Source of the DNA: Zygaena filipendulae
Taxonomy: Eukaryota; Arthropoda; Insecta; Lepidoptera; Zygaenidae
NCBI GenBank assembly: GCA_907165275.2
Contig: OU015655.1
Span: 3,670,501-3,734,500, forward strand
DNA: 64,000 nt
Reading direction: 5' to 3'
Part shown: positions 27,093 through 40,000 of the stretch, piece after piece
Layout: each line of letters opens with the position of its first letter
Position numbering within the stretch: the stretch's first letter is position 1
Position numbers and translations under genes: made by a program
The notes under the pieces: model-generated
Database searches by the model: none
Told to the model about the DNA's origin: nothing
Seen by the model: only the letters and a program-made list of their open reading frames with translations

Positions 27093-27330
27093 CCTGGGCC
27101 CTTATTCACTATGACCAACAACATTCCTTGCCCATAACGCGCGTCCCAAAAACGCATTCCCAACTACTCCAGGTGCCTAAATATTGGGAATTAATATTCT
27201 GTATGCCATAAGAAACGCTGTAAATGTATTTTTTTGGAGTGAAACTTCTTTTATTACGAGGGAAATACAATTTTTGTGGCGCTTCATATTAACGCGCCGT
27301 GTTATGGTCATAGTGAATAAAGGCCCTGGA
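27093..27330. mobile_element. MITE family M2, copy 3
   Basis: The terminal inverted repeats are CTGGGCCCTTATTCACTATG and its partner ATAGTGAATAAAGGCCCTGG, with TTAACGCG(C/A)CGTGTTA just inside the right arm. Related copies are at 6221-6637 (larger) and about 20270-20445 (ends lost). Confidence 0.65.
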
Positions 27331-27428
27331 TCGGGTTTTTGTAATATAAACTTGAGTCTTGCTAAAAAAATGGACTTTTTTAATCACAATCGACTTACGA
27401 AACTCAAGCGATTGCTTTATACAATACT

Positions 27429-27597
27429 AGCCCGCGGTTTCAATTGCATTAGTTTCTCCCGCGGGAATTCCGTTACAAAAAGTACGATATGTCCTTCTCT
27501 GTGCCTCTAAGAACGTGTTTCCGAAATTTCATATCGATTATTTGAGTAGTTAAGGCGTAAAAGCAAACAACTAAATTCACATTCACATTTATAACAG
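27429..27597 (-). mobile_element. Helitron-like copy
   Basis: From CTAGCCCGCGGTTTCAATTG, with CCCGCGGGAATTCCG, to CACATTTATAA. Confidence 0.55.
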
Positions 27598-27884
27598 GTA
27601 TTGAGGATGTATAATATGTAATATTAGGATTACAAATTACCTATATTATTTTGTATAAGTATAGATTAGTTATCAACGCATTTTGCAGCCCAGTGTACGT
27701 GCCCGCCATTTCTTCCATCCTTATCTCACCCACTATTATGAGAGATTAAGTAATTGTTTGCGCACATTGATTGAGTTTACTGCGTAACAATGGCTGTATA
27801 CGTCAGCTGGTTACCTGCTGTGGGTTTTACTAAGATTTTGTTTTCATAGTTAATATTGTATGTTATAGATAGATAGGTATACTA

Positions 27885-28084
27885 GGTAGTTGTTCCCCGC
27901 AGTTTCAACCTCGATAATTTCGAAGTTCCCGCGGGAATTTGAGGGTAGAAAGTAGGTAGGTACCCTTCTCTTCTCTCTACCCCTGACAACGTAGATGCAA
28001 ACATGATGATCTGCTGTGTAAATATGGCGTGAAAGCGTGAAGAAAAAGCAAACAAATTAAGTCAAATTCGCATTTATAATATTA
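27885..28084 (-). mobile_element. Helitron-like copy
   Basis: From GTTGTTCCCCGCAGTTTCAA to CGCATTTATAATATTAAGAT. Confidence 0.55.
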
Positions 28085-29113
28085 AGATCTTATTTAAAAC
28101 AGCTTCACATTTGTATAATTTCTGTCTGTCAGCCTATCTGTCCGAGCTAATCTTTGGAGCGGTTGAATGTCTTTTCATAAAAATGGTAAGTACCTATATA
28201 GTTTTTTTGGGCCAAGACTTAAGATATAGGGTACATTTAGCCACGGAAAAATATAAGTTCGCAAAAAAATATAAATGTCGAAATTTATGCGGCTGAAACC
28301 ACCGGCTACATCTAGCATAATAGGTTGGGATATGAGGCAAATACGACTATTTCTTTTATCTTGCAATTCTGATAATTTAGAGAATACCACTTTAGCATTA
28401 AGTCGACCTTTTGTGGCTGGATTGTCGGACAACAAGTTTAAATAAATAAAATAAGCACGGAGAATCTAAAGTTGCCCCATATCGGAACTCAGTCCAAGTA
28501 AAACCTAACCTACCATAAAGCATAACTAACAATCATTTTCGTTGTTTAGATAAGAGCAATTAGAGAAGTGGTTTCAGCTTGTTCCTACCGCTTGCTTACA
28601 TTATTGCATACATCCATTGTTTTACTAATAGGATTCAGTTTACTACCTACCTATTTAAAAAAAAAACTATACTTAATTCGTCTTTTCTTCGAACGGCAAA
28701 ATCGAAGGTCACATAGAGTTAACAATAAGTAGGTATCCGCAACGTTTTATTATGTAGGTAGATAAGTAAAATGTATAGAATAGTAACCGGTAGTAGTTTT
28801 ATTAAAAATTTATTTAGGTACCTATACTAGTTTATAAGTATATTATAATTACGTATAGTCATAAATAAGTTGATTAATAGAGTCATAGAATGGTCATAGA
28901 GGACTGAGGATTGATTCCAATTTAGAATAATGTTATTACCTACTCTCAATCCTTCCTTTCATTCTTTCCATGTGGATATTACAAGAGAAAGAGAACAGGT
29001 TTATAACTCTTTAAATAATTTAAGAAAGCTTTTCTTACTTGTCCTTATGAAAAAAAAAATCCTCTACTATTTATGAAATCATCGAAGTTACTTGTCAAGA
29101 AATACCTGCTAAA

Positions 29114-29330
29114 TGGACGCCGATAAGCAATAACATGTTTACCCACAAAATTAAGTTATTGATACAGAACACGTTATCGAGAGTTATAGAACTTCTGTTA
29201 ATTATCTGTTTACCTTATTACATTGTTTAAATACCAAAAATATGTTAAACATAAAAAAATATTGACATAAAATGGCCCTATAAATTTTAAAACACGATTT
29301 ACCAACTCAAAATTTCTCAAATGTCGGTTC
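29114..29330 (+). repeat. Dispersed repeat R2, copy 2
   Basis: This copy shares GACGCCGATAAGCAATAACATG, GTTATTGATACAGAAC and TTGTTTAAATACCAA with 19111-19325, with scattered substitutions and small gaps. Confidence 0.65.
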
Positions 29331-30118
29331 TCCAAACACTATTGCTTATCTATGTCCAAATAATATAATTAATATTGTGGCAACAGCTGAATCTATATAC
29401 AACAGCAAAACTATAAATGTATAAATAATAACGCATTGTTATTTTCCGGCTATTTTCCTTAAACTTATTAGTCACTGAAGAGTATGAAAGCCACTCTATG
29501 CCCTAAACTCCTCATAAAACTTGATGAAAAATCGTTCAATCGTTAGGAAACTGGGCGCTAACAAACACAAACTATGATACAATACAAACTTTCACATTTG
29601 TAATAATATTTTTAGATAGAAGTTAAGATCTTGCGGTGAAAAGCTTCTGAGTACCTACCTACCAGGAAGACGTATTTTCTTTTCTTTTTTCTGTTGAAGA
29701 GAAAATCTCACAAGTCTGTAAATACTTATTTGTTGAATACCATACACGCTTTCTTACTATAATCATCTATACTGTTGGTAAATCTCGAGCAACGCAGACA
29801 GTAATGTATGAATAGGTATACTTATTTACTGTACCAACGTACTGTCTATTTTCGTCTAATAGTTGCTTAACCAAACAGATAGCGTTCAGATATTATATAT
29901 CGTCACTATCACTTCTATTCTTACACCTTTTTTTACTTCATCTATTGCGAGATTGGAAAATTCACGATCAGTTAATAACGACATTACAACAACAATGTGT
30001 AATATTCAACAACGTAACTAAGTAACAACTCGTTTGCACAACGCTTGATGTCAAAAAACAAAACAAACATTGTACAATACAACAATAAAAATAAATATAT
30101 CAATAATAATAAAACTCA

Positions 30119-30719
30119 CCAAATTAGCCAGCGACGGTTAGCTCACTGATAAATAAACCCATCCGACAAATACCACTCACAACCTGTCAACAGCCGCGTA
30201 CAACTATGTTTTATTTCACTTGGTTTTCTCGTGGGGAAAACTAATGAATTAACGTATGGTGCGGGATCGTATATGATTGTTTGTAGCAAACGTAACGCGC
30301 GACCGCCACCGAGCGATATCGATACTCGACTGGTCGCTGGCGCGAGCTAGTCAGTCGAGCTAGTTGGGTGAGCGGTTCCCGTGTTGATGGTCCTTCTAGC
30401 GCCCGAGCCGGACAGTGCGTGCATCTCGACGTCGGGTCAGCTGACCGATTCGTTCCGCCGACCGACCGTTGAAAAAGAGATGTCACAGATAGTAGTTGCA
30501 TAACTCCATCTGCATACAACCTACATGACCCACAATTGATTTAGACCTTTACGTCAACTGGCCTCCCTCGAAACACTCGTATTGTCATACAAAGAGAATA
30601 TAATCAACGCGTGTTGTCATACTTTGTGTGACATTATGAATAAGAATAATTATTGCTGAAATAAATATGCTAGAGGTGAATTGAAGTTTTTGCATTGTTG
30701 AAAAAGTCGCGTATTTCAA
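30119..30719. promoter_or_regulatory. CpG-rich, possibly divergent promoter upstream of Cfap69
   Basis: Positions 30280-30480 are markedly richer in GC and CpG than the surroundings and lie immediately upstream of the Cfap69 start. At 30113-30118 the minus strand reads GTGAGT directly after ...CTAATTTG, a strong splice donor. A minus-strand 5' UTR exon ending at 30119 is therefore plausible. No minus-strand coding exon was recognised to the left, so its target is unknown. Confidence 0.4.
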
Positions 30720-31029
30720 ATGGAGAAGGCGCGTACAACGTTCACTTCGTCAAAACCAGAATCTCGAATTGAAAAAACGAAAGACGACGTCAAGAAAGCT
30801 CGTGGTGATTGCGATACTGGTCCGAGTTCTTCACATACTCAATTCTTCAGGCATGATAGATTTGAAGATAAGTACAACACCATAACGAGAGATGAATACT
30901 TCCAAGAATCAGAGTCAATCTCAACATCGGACACGTTGGGTTGCGTACACGGACCGGATGGCAAACAATACACGGAGAAGGGATTGCTAAAGAGGAACTT
31001 TATGAAGAATTTAGATCCAATTGAGATAG
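30720..31029 (+). CDS. Cfap69: Cfap69 exon 1 (start codon, disordered N-terminus)
   Basis: The ATG at 30720 follows in-frame stops and begins a Lys/Glu/Ser-rich, probably disordered stretch of 103 codons. The exon ends at a good donor (GATAG then gtaaaat) in phase 1. The sequence CVHGPDGKQYTEKGLLKRNF near its end is followed by the first helical repeats in exon 2. The 5' UTR is not resolved. If exon 2 used another acceptor, only this junction would change. Confidence 0.7.
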
Positions 31030-34000
31030 GTAAAATATAAATGAAAGTAGGTAAAGAAATAATTCGAGAACTTTAGCACATCGCTAACTAAATTTCATAA
31101 AACTTGTCATAACACACGAGTTGACGTAAATACAGTCTACTTTACACGTACGACGTACGTGTCTAGGTTATAAGGAGTCCTTCCGCTGATGTTGCATGTG
31201 CGCTTTCCCTTAGCCCAGACCTTCCTTAATAAGGAGCTGTAATTTTACTATTAATTTTCTCCTGCGCTACTTTCTTTGCGACAATGACCTGATAATCTAA
31301 TTGTAAATTATGGTTATGGTTCATTTTAAGTCTACCAGTCCATTTGCACATCAGATGCTCAAACTAGTTAATGTAACACATAAAAGTGAATGTATTAGTT
31401 ATAATTGTCTTTGTAAAACTTAAAGATTTAATGGCAGTAAACAAGTATACAATTTAAATTTACATTTCAATAATATTAATTTATTTATTTTATGTTAAAG
31501 TTTAAAATACGTCTTCCGAATATAATAGATAACAATATTTTATTGTTAGACCGCAAATTTACGCAGCAGTGCCCGTTGATACTGGGATGGGAGATTGTGC
31601 ATCATTTGGAGTTCTTAGCCAGAGATCCGACGGTGGCATATCAGATTGATCGACTTATATCTCATTTGGAAGACTTAGCCAGGATATCACAAAACGGATA
31701 TGTATCCTTTTCAAAAAACTTAGCCATATTTACATACACAGAACTACTTGAACTTACACTAAGTAGAAATACTAGGTACATAGTATAGGACATAGGTATA
31801 TTATATACAATATTTGTTGGACTTCTTTTTGCCCGTTGCGAGAGGAAAATTTTACTAGACAACGGAAGTGATGCGTATAAAGTCAGCTGAAGTGACAGAC
31901 ATGAAGTTGCAACGAGCACAACTTTCGCTAATTTAGGTCAAGAAAGTATGAAACTAGTACCTACAGAATAAGTTATTAAAGTAGTAATAGATCACACGCT
32001 TTTTTATTCGGAATACAGAAAAGTCCTCTTGGGAAACTTAATGCAGGTATTTTATGCACGTGATCTCAAAGAGAAATTGCACGTAATATGGTTATGGGTT
32101 AATATTCTATCCTTTTATATTGAAGATATTACACGGTTTGCGGTTTTGGTATATTTATTATGTATATTTAACTCCATCATTTCATTTAAAAATAAATAAT
32201 AGCAAACCTTGGGTAAGGTAATGAACTGTCGGTCCGCACTTAACCGGCTTTGGAATGACCTGAATAGCTGAAGTGTTATACATTTAATCTCCTTCATATT
32301 CGTATAAAGAGGATCGATTTGTTGGACAGTTTATGCGTTATCATAAACTATCTGGTTGAGACTGTGTATACAAAATCATATGGAGCTCGTCTGAGAAAAG
32401 TCCTAGGTGTTCTTTTTGAAAATATGCAGAGCCCTGTTCGATTGACGGCTGCGTCTGATGTGATGAAATATTTTGAAACGCTAAGGAACTATATTGGATA
32501 CTTGGGTTTGTATTTCTTCAATCAAAGGTATCCTCAATGCTTACAAGGCTTCAATCTTTTGAATGGTATATTTCATCCACTTTAATTAAAAAAGTATTAT
32601 TCCAAACCAGCTGTGTATGAGTTCCCTTCTATGAAAAGCAGATCACCTTCACAAACAAAGACAAATAGGGCAAAATGTCGGCCTATCTCGGGGATGGTTC
32701 TACTCCCCTGTTTTACTTTTATGAGTTGTGCGCCAAATACGTGTGATACAATTATTATTTATTATTATTTATACCATACATTCTAATTGTATTACGTACT
32801 GATTGTGAAAGTTCATTGTATACCTGGGAACGTTTTTATGTGCATACGATGGTTCTTTGGTGTCTCTACAGGAATTTTATAGTAAACCATATAGTGACCG
32901 TGTACAGTCACAGTACTTCTTTACAGTAGAGAGCACGCTCCGAACTGACACTCATTCCAATTTATGTAGGTAGATTTATTTTGGGTTTTTTTTACGTGTT
33001 TCTCCAACCAACCAAAGTAATATGATAATATTTCTATAATAATAATAAATTGATAGAGTTGATATTTTTTTACTATTCAAATTCGCAGGTTACTTATTGT
33101 TGAGGTTAGAGGACGACGACTACTTTGACCTTGTATCGAAGTCCCTCATCGGTCTATTAGGTATGCCCGATCAGAAGCGAGGTCCTGGGACCGCTCACCT
33201 GAGGCACACCTTGGCCGCGGCGGGGCCGGTGCTCCATCAGACCACCGTGAGGCTGCTAGCTGTGACCTCTTCGCACAGATTCCCCACGTTCCTGGAAATT
33301 GCATTGCTTTTGGCTTGCGATTCCGTCGACAATTGTAAGTTAATGAATGCCGAACATATTTTGTGATAAAATTATTGTAACTAGAGCGACTCGATTTAGA
33401 ATTATAATTAGATTAAATTTATTAGAAATATATTTAATGCCTCTAGAGAAATTATTCGCGGTTGACTTATTTATTTAACAATGGTACTAGCTGTGCCCCG
33501 CGATTTCACCGCATGATTTTCGGGATTCCCGTAGCAACTCTGCATGTTAAAAATAGCCTAAGTGACACCTTATTACTACCCACTTAAGTATTATTGCAAT
33601 CGCACTTCAAACTGTATAGGAACGCTAGGGCGCAAACAAGCAACAAATCACCAATTCAGAGGAGAGACGTTAACGCGTGCTTATTTTTTCAGGTATCGAA
33701 ATGATGAAGGAAAATATATTGGAGAATATATTCTATAGATTCAATCCATATTTCCCCCACAGGAAGCTGCCTAAATACGATATAAGCCCGGCGGACCCTC
33801 AGGACCCTAATGTTAAATTGGGTTTGACATGATTTTCCGTATTTTACTAAACGTCCTTAATAATATAATTTTGTACACTGACTTTGATTTATTTTTGTAT
33901 GCAGGTATTGTAAGTATAGGCATTGGGCGATTTCATGATTGTTAGTTGATATAGAGAGTTTAATTTTTTTTTATTATCATTATAAAATAATCTATTCAAA

Positions 34001-37000
34001 TATCAACTTAGTTATTGAAAATAATGTAGGTATTTTTCCTAAGTAGATACCAAAGATAATATTACATATCACTAGTAGACACTTCTCAAGTGAGTTAACA
34101 GAACAGATGTTACAACTTACAATGACATGACACATTAAGAATTTTCTTACTGTCCATCCATTTCGTCTCACTACTTATTAATTCCATGCATGCGGTGGAT
34201 TGGTTCCACTGTGAACATACTCGCATTCATGACGTATCTAGTGATCACCTATATTTTCTTTAGTATAGTTTGCTACTTTTCGATTGTAAAGTTCGTAGTG
34301 ATTGTACTCGAATTATAATTGGTTCAGATATTTGTAGTAAAATGAGAACCAGCACTTCTTACGATGATGACTATCTACTTACATGGATCTATTTCCACCA
34401 CAGACATTTCCACACGGTGATTATTATTTGCCTTCTTTGATTATTTCCTATGTAACTTTGCAACTATGCAAACAAGTACCGAGGTTGTCAGGGAATTGAA
34501 CTTACGATCAGTAATGATGAGATTCTAAGACACTATTCACTACAGCGAACAACGATTCAAACTGATTCACTCGTTTTTAGGCGTCTCTACTCGCTATAGG
34601 TCTAAGTTAAATTCGCACCACTTCATTATTCATTATTAGTATTACTATTTGAAAGTGGAAATTTTTATGATGACCGGTTGAGTAATTAAGGCGTGAAAAG
34701 GCACACAGCACAATATCGTTTGACGCCATACCTAAATAAATACGTACGTATGAAGTATCTCATACGTTACGATACTTCGTTGATTGTACGAGTAAACCCA
34801 ATTAACCATACAGCTACGTAGGCGGGGTCATCCGGTACATTATGAAATAACAATTTTAAAATTGTATTCAGGTGACAGCAGTGTGCATATGCACATTACT
34901 CTTTCTTTACTTCTCGTGTTAGTGAAGACCACTAAGGCGTATTTGGAGGAAAACCCTGGATATACGGCATCACTTCCATGCCCAGATGGTTACGCACAAA
35001 TGTAGGTGTATATGTAAGGTGTAGGTGTAATAGTAATAGTGTAATATTAGTAATATTATTAGATTTATACTATGATAATTATTTCCACGGTATGTAGAGA
35101 CAGTGTCGTAGAAGGACAAGCCATGTTAATCTCTTATGTCACTAGCAGTCAGAGAGCCATAAGACAATGTCTTAATGGGCATGTTGACTAATTTTTTTTA
35201 GCCTATCTTGTAGATTAATAAAAAATATTGGACACGTATTTTTTATTTTTTTACGTAATCTAAAAATAACGGCGATACATTGAGTTGAAATTTCGCGTGA
35301 CGTCACTATTCGGACAGTTTGTATGGCGGTTTTAGCGGTTGGTGACGTCACGACCCCCTCACCCTAAACTTTAATGCGCTTTATCTCTGTCTATTTTACT
35401 TTATTTGAGAAAGCAAAAAATACGTGTCTATTGTTTTTTTATTTTCTAACTGACGGACTAATTAGAATTATAATTTTCAAAAGTAGTCAACATCCCCATT
35501 ATTCAATTGCGTTTACATGTTCTCTTTATTTATATAAAATCAAGAGAGCTAGTTTTCGTCTATGCCTACCCGTCTTCAAAAGGAAACTTGTATGCTCCAA
35601 ACACTCAGGTGCTTCATATGGGCATATCGGTACGAGTGCCGGGCCCGGGAGCATCGCCATCAAAGAATAACCCTGACCGTCATCATTTCGGCACTGCTCA
35701 AGTGTTTCGGTGACCGTTTATACCAGTTCTCGCCGCTGTTGATGCCTGGTTGGTAACTGATCGCGCATTTTCGGAGTTCCCGCGGAGGTTTTGACATGAA
35801 AAATACCCTATGTCCTTTTCTTTACCTCTGACGTGTTTGCGAAATTTTATGATAATCCATTGAGTAGTTATGGTGCAAAAAGGAAACAGACATATTGAGT
35901 TAAGTACTATCGAATTTGTGTATTAACTAGCTGTTCCCTGCGGTTTCACCCGCTTGAATTTTGGTATTCCCGCGGGAATCCCGGGATAAAAGTTCTCTAT
36001 TTCTCCTCCGTACCCATGACAACGTGCATGCAAAATTTAATGATGATCGGCTCAGTAGTTAAGGCGTTAAAGCGTTACTAACAAACAAACAAATAAACTG
36101 TGAGAAACGTTTGAAAAACTGTGAAAAAAACAAACGTCTGAAGAAAATATATAATTGCTTACGCAACAGCCGAATTATGTAAAATAAATAGAAAAACTCC
36201 CGTTATGGTTACCTTGTTGTACTAATTTCCAGATATTTTATCGCTTACGGTGTTAACCGAACTACCCCCGAGGTCAGATTGGACGAGTACGGTGAACTTC
36301 AATACAGCACAATCGGATGTTCAGTTCAAAAAAGTGCTCATGTATTTGTGTGTTGATTTTATCAAAGCGATTCCTTATAACAGAAATGTGAGTAAATTAA
36401 AGCATTCAGGTATAACATTAAGTTCTACTCACTTATATTCTAGGAAAAAAAAACACTTTTCAATTGTTATTTCAGATGTTCGTATCGCGTTATTGGGTTC
36501 TAGGCATTATGTATCTGCTAGACCCAGGTCTTTGCTACCTCAGAGTGCGTTGGGCGCCATCGCTGTATGCTGAATTACGAAAAACCGCACTTCAGGCCTT
36601 GGTGTGTGTTTTGCCTATGATGCCTGCCAATGTAATAAAAGAATATGGCTTGATAAGAAGGTAGGTAATGAAGTGATCAATCCAAAAATAACATGACAGT
36701 GTCAGTATAGTGACAAATTGTAGAGTTATATAACTATATAATACTATTTCGATAATTTTGTCTTTATTAACAAGAAATAGAGGATGCCTTAGGCATTAAG
36801 TCCGCCTTTTGTACGTAAATGTGCAATAAAGTTCTTTAAATAAATAAATAAATTTCTTAGATCGTGTGGGTTGGCAACAAATAGCTTCAGCCTTTGGCTA
36901 CAGCGATAAAAAAGTCAAGGCGAGTAATAAACACCGCATATACCTATATAGGCAAGTTTTTCGGAGCTAAAAACCTATTTTTAAAAACTAAAAAGTAAAA

Positions 37001-40000
37001 CGTTTAATAAGTGCAGAGATCAATGCTCGTTACTTCGAGTGAAACCGTAACAAACAAACAAACAAACTCAGTTTAGCATTTTTAATATTTGTAAGGATTG
37101 TTAACTACTTTTATTTCAAGACGAGAGCCTTGTTAAAACTATTAAGGTAAGGTAGTACCTTATTACGGACTGAAACTAATTTAACTAACAAGTAATGGCA
37201 GAAATACATGCTTTGGGAGTTCGAATACCGACTATCTGTTTTACAGTTGAAACTTTAATCATTATTTTAAAACTAAGTAGGTACTTGCTATACCTTATGT
37301 TATGATACAAACGAAGGATGCAGGTGGGCTTCCTTGAATTCGTTGACGACTTTCCAAGTGCAGGTGCGGGGGGAGACGTCAGGTACTACTGTATTTATTG
37401 TCCCTCCTCAGTGCATTGCATAACGATCTTGTAAAAAGTTTGTTTTGTTACTTTATTTAGGCTGTGATGCACCAACTTACTTTAACGTAACGAACATGTT
37501 AAAGTACCGGTTAGGCAAAAAATTAAATCAGGACTACAAAAGCGTTCGCGTTTCATCTTAATGCGGGTAATGAAACGCTTGCGTTTGGTGCCCCCTTCTC
37601 CCAGCGAGTGGGTACCAGAGACAAAAAAAAAACAGTTGCTTTACACTGTATATTTTATGCTTGTCTCTAAAAATTGTGTAGTATAGGACTGGGTTCAATT
37701 CCAGGAACGTATACCTTATATAAACGGGCACAGACTGCAGGAAATTGGAATCCTGTGTTTATCACACAAAGTCTACCCCCACTGGGAATCGAACCCGGAA
37801 CGTCTTGGTGACCTACGGCGCCAATCCAATTTTCTTTCCTCAGAATAATGTGGTACATAGAGTGGTATTCTGAAAATCCATACGAGCTGTCCACGTTGTA
37901 TTGGTGTTTGAGGGTGTTGCAAGTCGCCATCAGCCGGAGGAACACAGAGACGCGTACAACTTCCCTACGTGACCTCTTCGACACGCATGGGATTATAATA
38001 CTTATCCGTAAGAACTACTACAGACATAGACTTGAAGTGTCATTAGATTAGAGTAACGTCAAAATAAGCATAATAAGCATGTGAAATGTGAATTGAATAC
38101 TAGTTATATTTTTTTATTGAAAAAAAAAAATCTGTTAGTTTCAAACTAGCTGTTCCCCGCGGCTTCGTATGTGTTAATTTTGAATATTCCTCGCGAATTT
38201 CGGAAAAAAAATTCTATGTGATAATTTAGAACACATTCTATACATAATTCATCTTTTATAATTTAGAAGGAAATAGGATGAAATAATCCTCAATGCTTTG
38301 CTTCCGCTGCTGCTTTGTGAATGTTTAACTTTTGTTGATTAAGTTGCTACTAAATACACACTTTCTCTATATTATTCTGTTACGATCTCTACGATAGGTG
38401 AATAGAATATAGAGAAGTTTATAAAAGCCGGTTTTTCCAGATCTCTGTTACACACTCCTTGGTCAAAAATTACCCCCGGTAGAGAAGAGTCAAGTCATCA
38501 TATCGTTGTGCCTTCGCTTGCTGACCAGTTCGATTGAAGCTGGGGTCTGTGTGAAGTGCGCCGTATATCCTCAGATCAAATGGCCCGTATCTATAAACGC
38601 CCTCGCCCGCAAAAGTTTGGATGTGATCCTTTATTCGTTGCGTAATCACAATATACTTAGTGACAGGTTAGCAAAAAAAAAAACCAACATGATGAATGTA
38701 GTAGGAAGTTATACAGGGTGTAAATTTAAACGAGACGTAGGTACTGAAGGAGGATGTTAAAAATTCGCTTCTCAAAATATGTAGAGTCGTTCACCCGCGT
38801 TATCCCACGTTTTAAGTTCTAGTTTTTCTGTGATTTATCATTGTTTTATTCGATTATAATTTGTTAAGCTTGAATTATTGAGGGTTCGATACGTCCCTCA
38901 TTTGATCTTACACCCCGCATAAACAATTATCAGTATTGCAAAATTTATTATGAATACGGCATAACAACACTCAGACTAAACCAATGAGTTTGACTTCCCT
39001 TTGTAATGTAGGCGATAACTTCGGTATTTGGATCGTTCTACAATGAACATACAGTGATCTCTAGCTTAATTCCTTTCAGGTGGTTAGTATCGTTACTGAA
39101 TTTTATATGGCAAGGCATCATATGGAACAAGGATTACAGAGCATTATTCGTAGCGAACAACGGCGCCTACAAACTACTGGATCTGATTACTGTAATTACA
39201 CATTTTTAATATGTAATCCCTGCTAATATTATAAATGCTAAAGTAACTTGAAATTTTGGAAACACGTTGTCACGGATACAAACTTACTTACTTAAGGACT
39301 TAGGGTACTTTTAATCACAGAATTGCCGCGGGAACTCCAAATTTAATGCGGGAAACAGCAAGTAGAGTCATTCGGGTCAAGAGCACGCACTTTATTTTTG
39401 ACAGTCTCAAAAACCTATCCAGAGTAAGATATCTAACTTGTTAAGATGTAAAATTGGTAGAATATTTAATATATTTTCATTATTTAAGCAAATTTACCAC
39501 CAAGGTTAATTAGTTTGTGCTCTATATATGTTTAAATAAAAAAAGTCATGATGCGTACTCTTGTCCCGATATGTGGGTAAAATTACGCATGCCTTAGGGT
39601 AAAGATACGCGCGTGGGGTAAACGTACGCATTTAGATTACTAGGAGGATACAACGATAGAATTTAAGTTTTTAAAATTCAACATTTATTAAATTTTATGA
39701 TTAACATAATCAGCAACTTCAGAATTAACAAAATTAATTTCGTTCATGATAAAAATTTTGTTTGGGCGCAAATTAGGAATATCATAGACTTCTTTCAGCG
39801 TAGTGTAAAATCGCTGTACTTGAATTTTATTAAAAGCAATTTCTCTGGCCAAGCTGATAGGCGCTGACGGACGTGAACTTGTTGAGAGTTTATTTTAAGA
39901 AAATCTACCCAATCTCGACCAGCCATCCTGCTGCAGTCAACGAAACGGTGTTCTATATTATTGACTATTGCAACCTCCTATGGGCATCTTCTGAAACCAT

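Larger units (their letters stand above)
1..30100. other. Gene-free stretch rich in repeats
   Basis: I found no exon with convincing coding character here. The longest open frames (for example 131 codons at 16873-17268) match no family I know, and their neighbours show no splice-consistent partners. The content is the MITEs, Helitron-like copies, LINE ends and R1/R2 repeats listed separately, with AT-rich unique sequence between. A GC-richer island at 17650-17870 and one at 10560-10690 (with a TCAGT initiator-like word) could be untranslated exons or promoters, but nothing confirms this. Confidence 0.5.

Noticed and set aside
30241..30519. 92-codon minus-strand frame in the CpG-rich promoter block
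   Set aside because: The composition follows the GC-rich sequence, and there is no family resemblance. It is more likely promoter or 5' UTR.
31492..31549. Extending Cfap69 exon 2 leftward to the ATG at 31492
   Set aside because: No acceptor there keeps the frame from exon 1, because the AG at 31500 gives an immediate stop. The first part of that frame is more likely intron.
35562..35756. Open frame between Cfap69 exons 5 and 6 that could be an extra exon
   Set aside because: It could begin at the AG at 35608 and end at gtaact near 35750, but it is a phase 2-2 exon while exons 5 and 6 join in phase 1-1, so including it breaks the reading frame.
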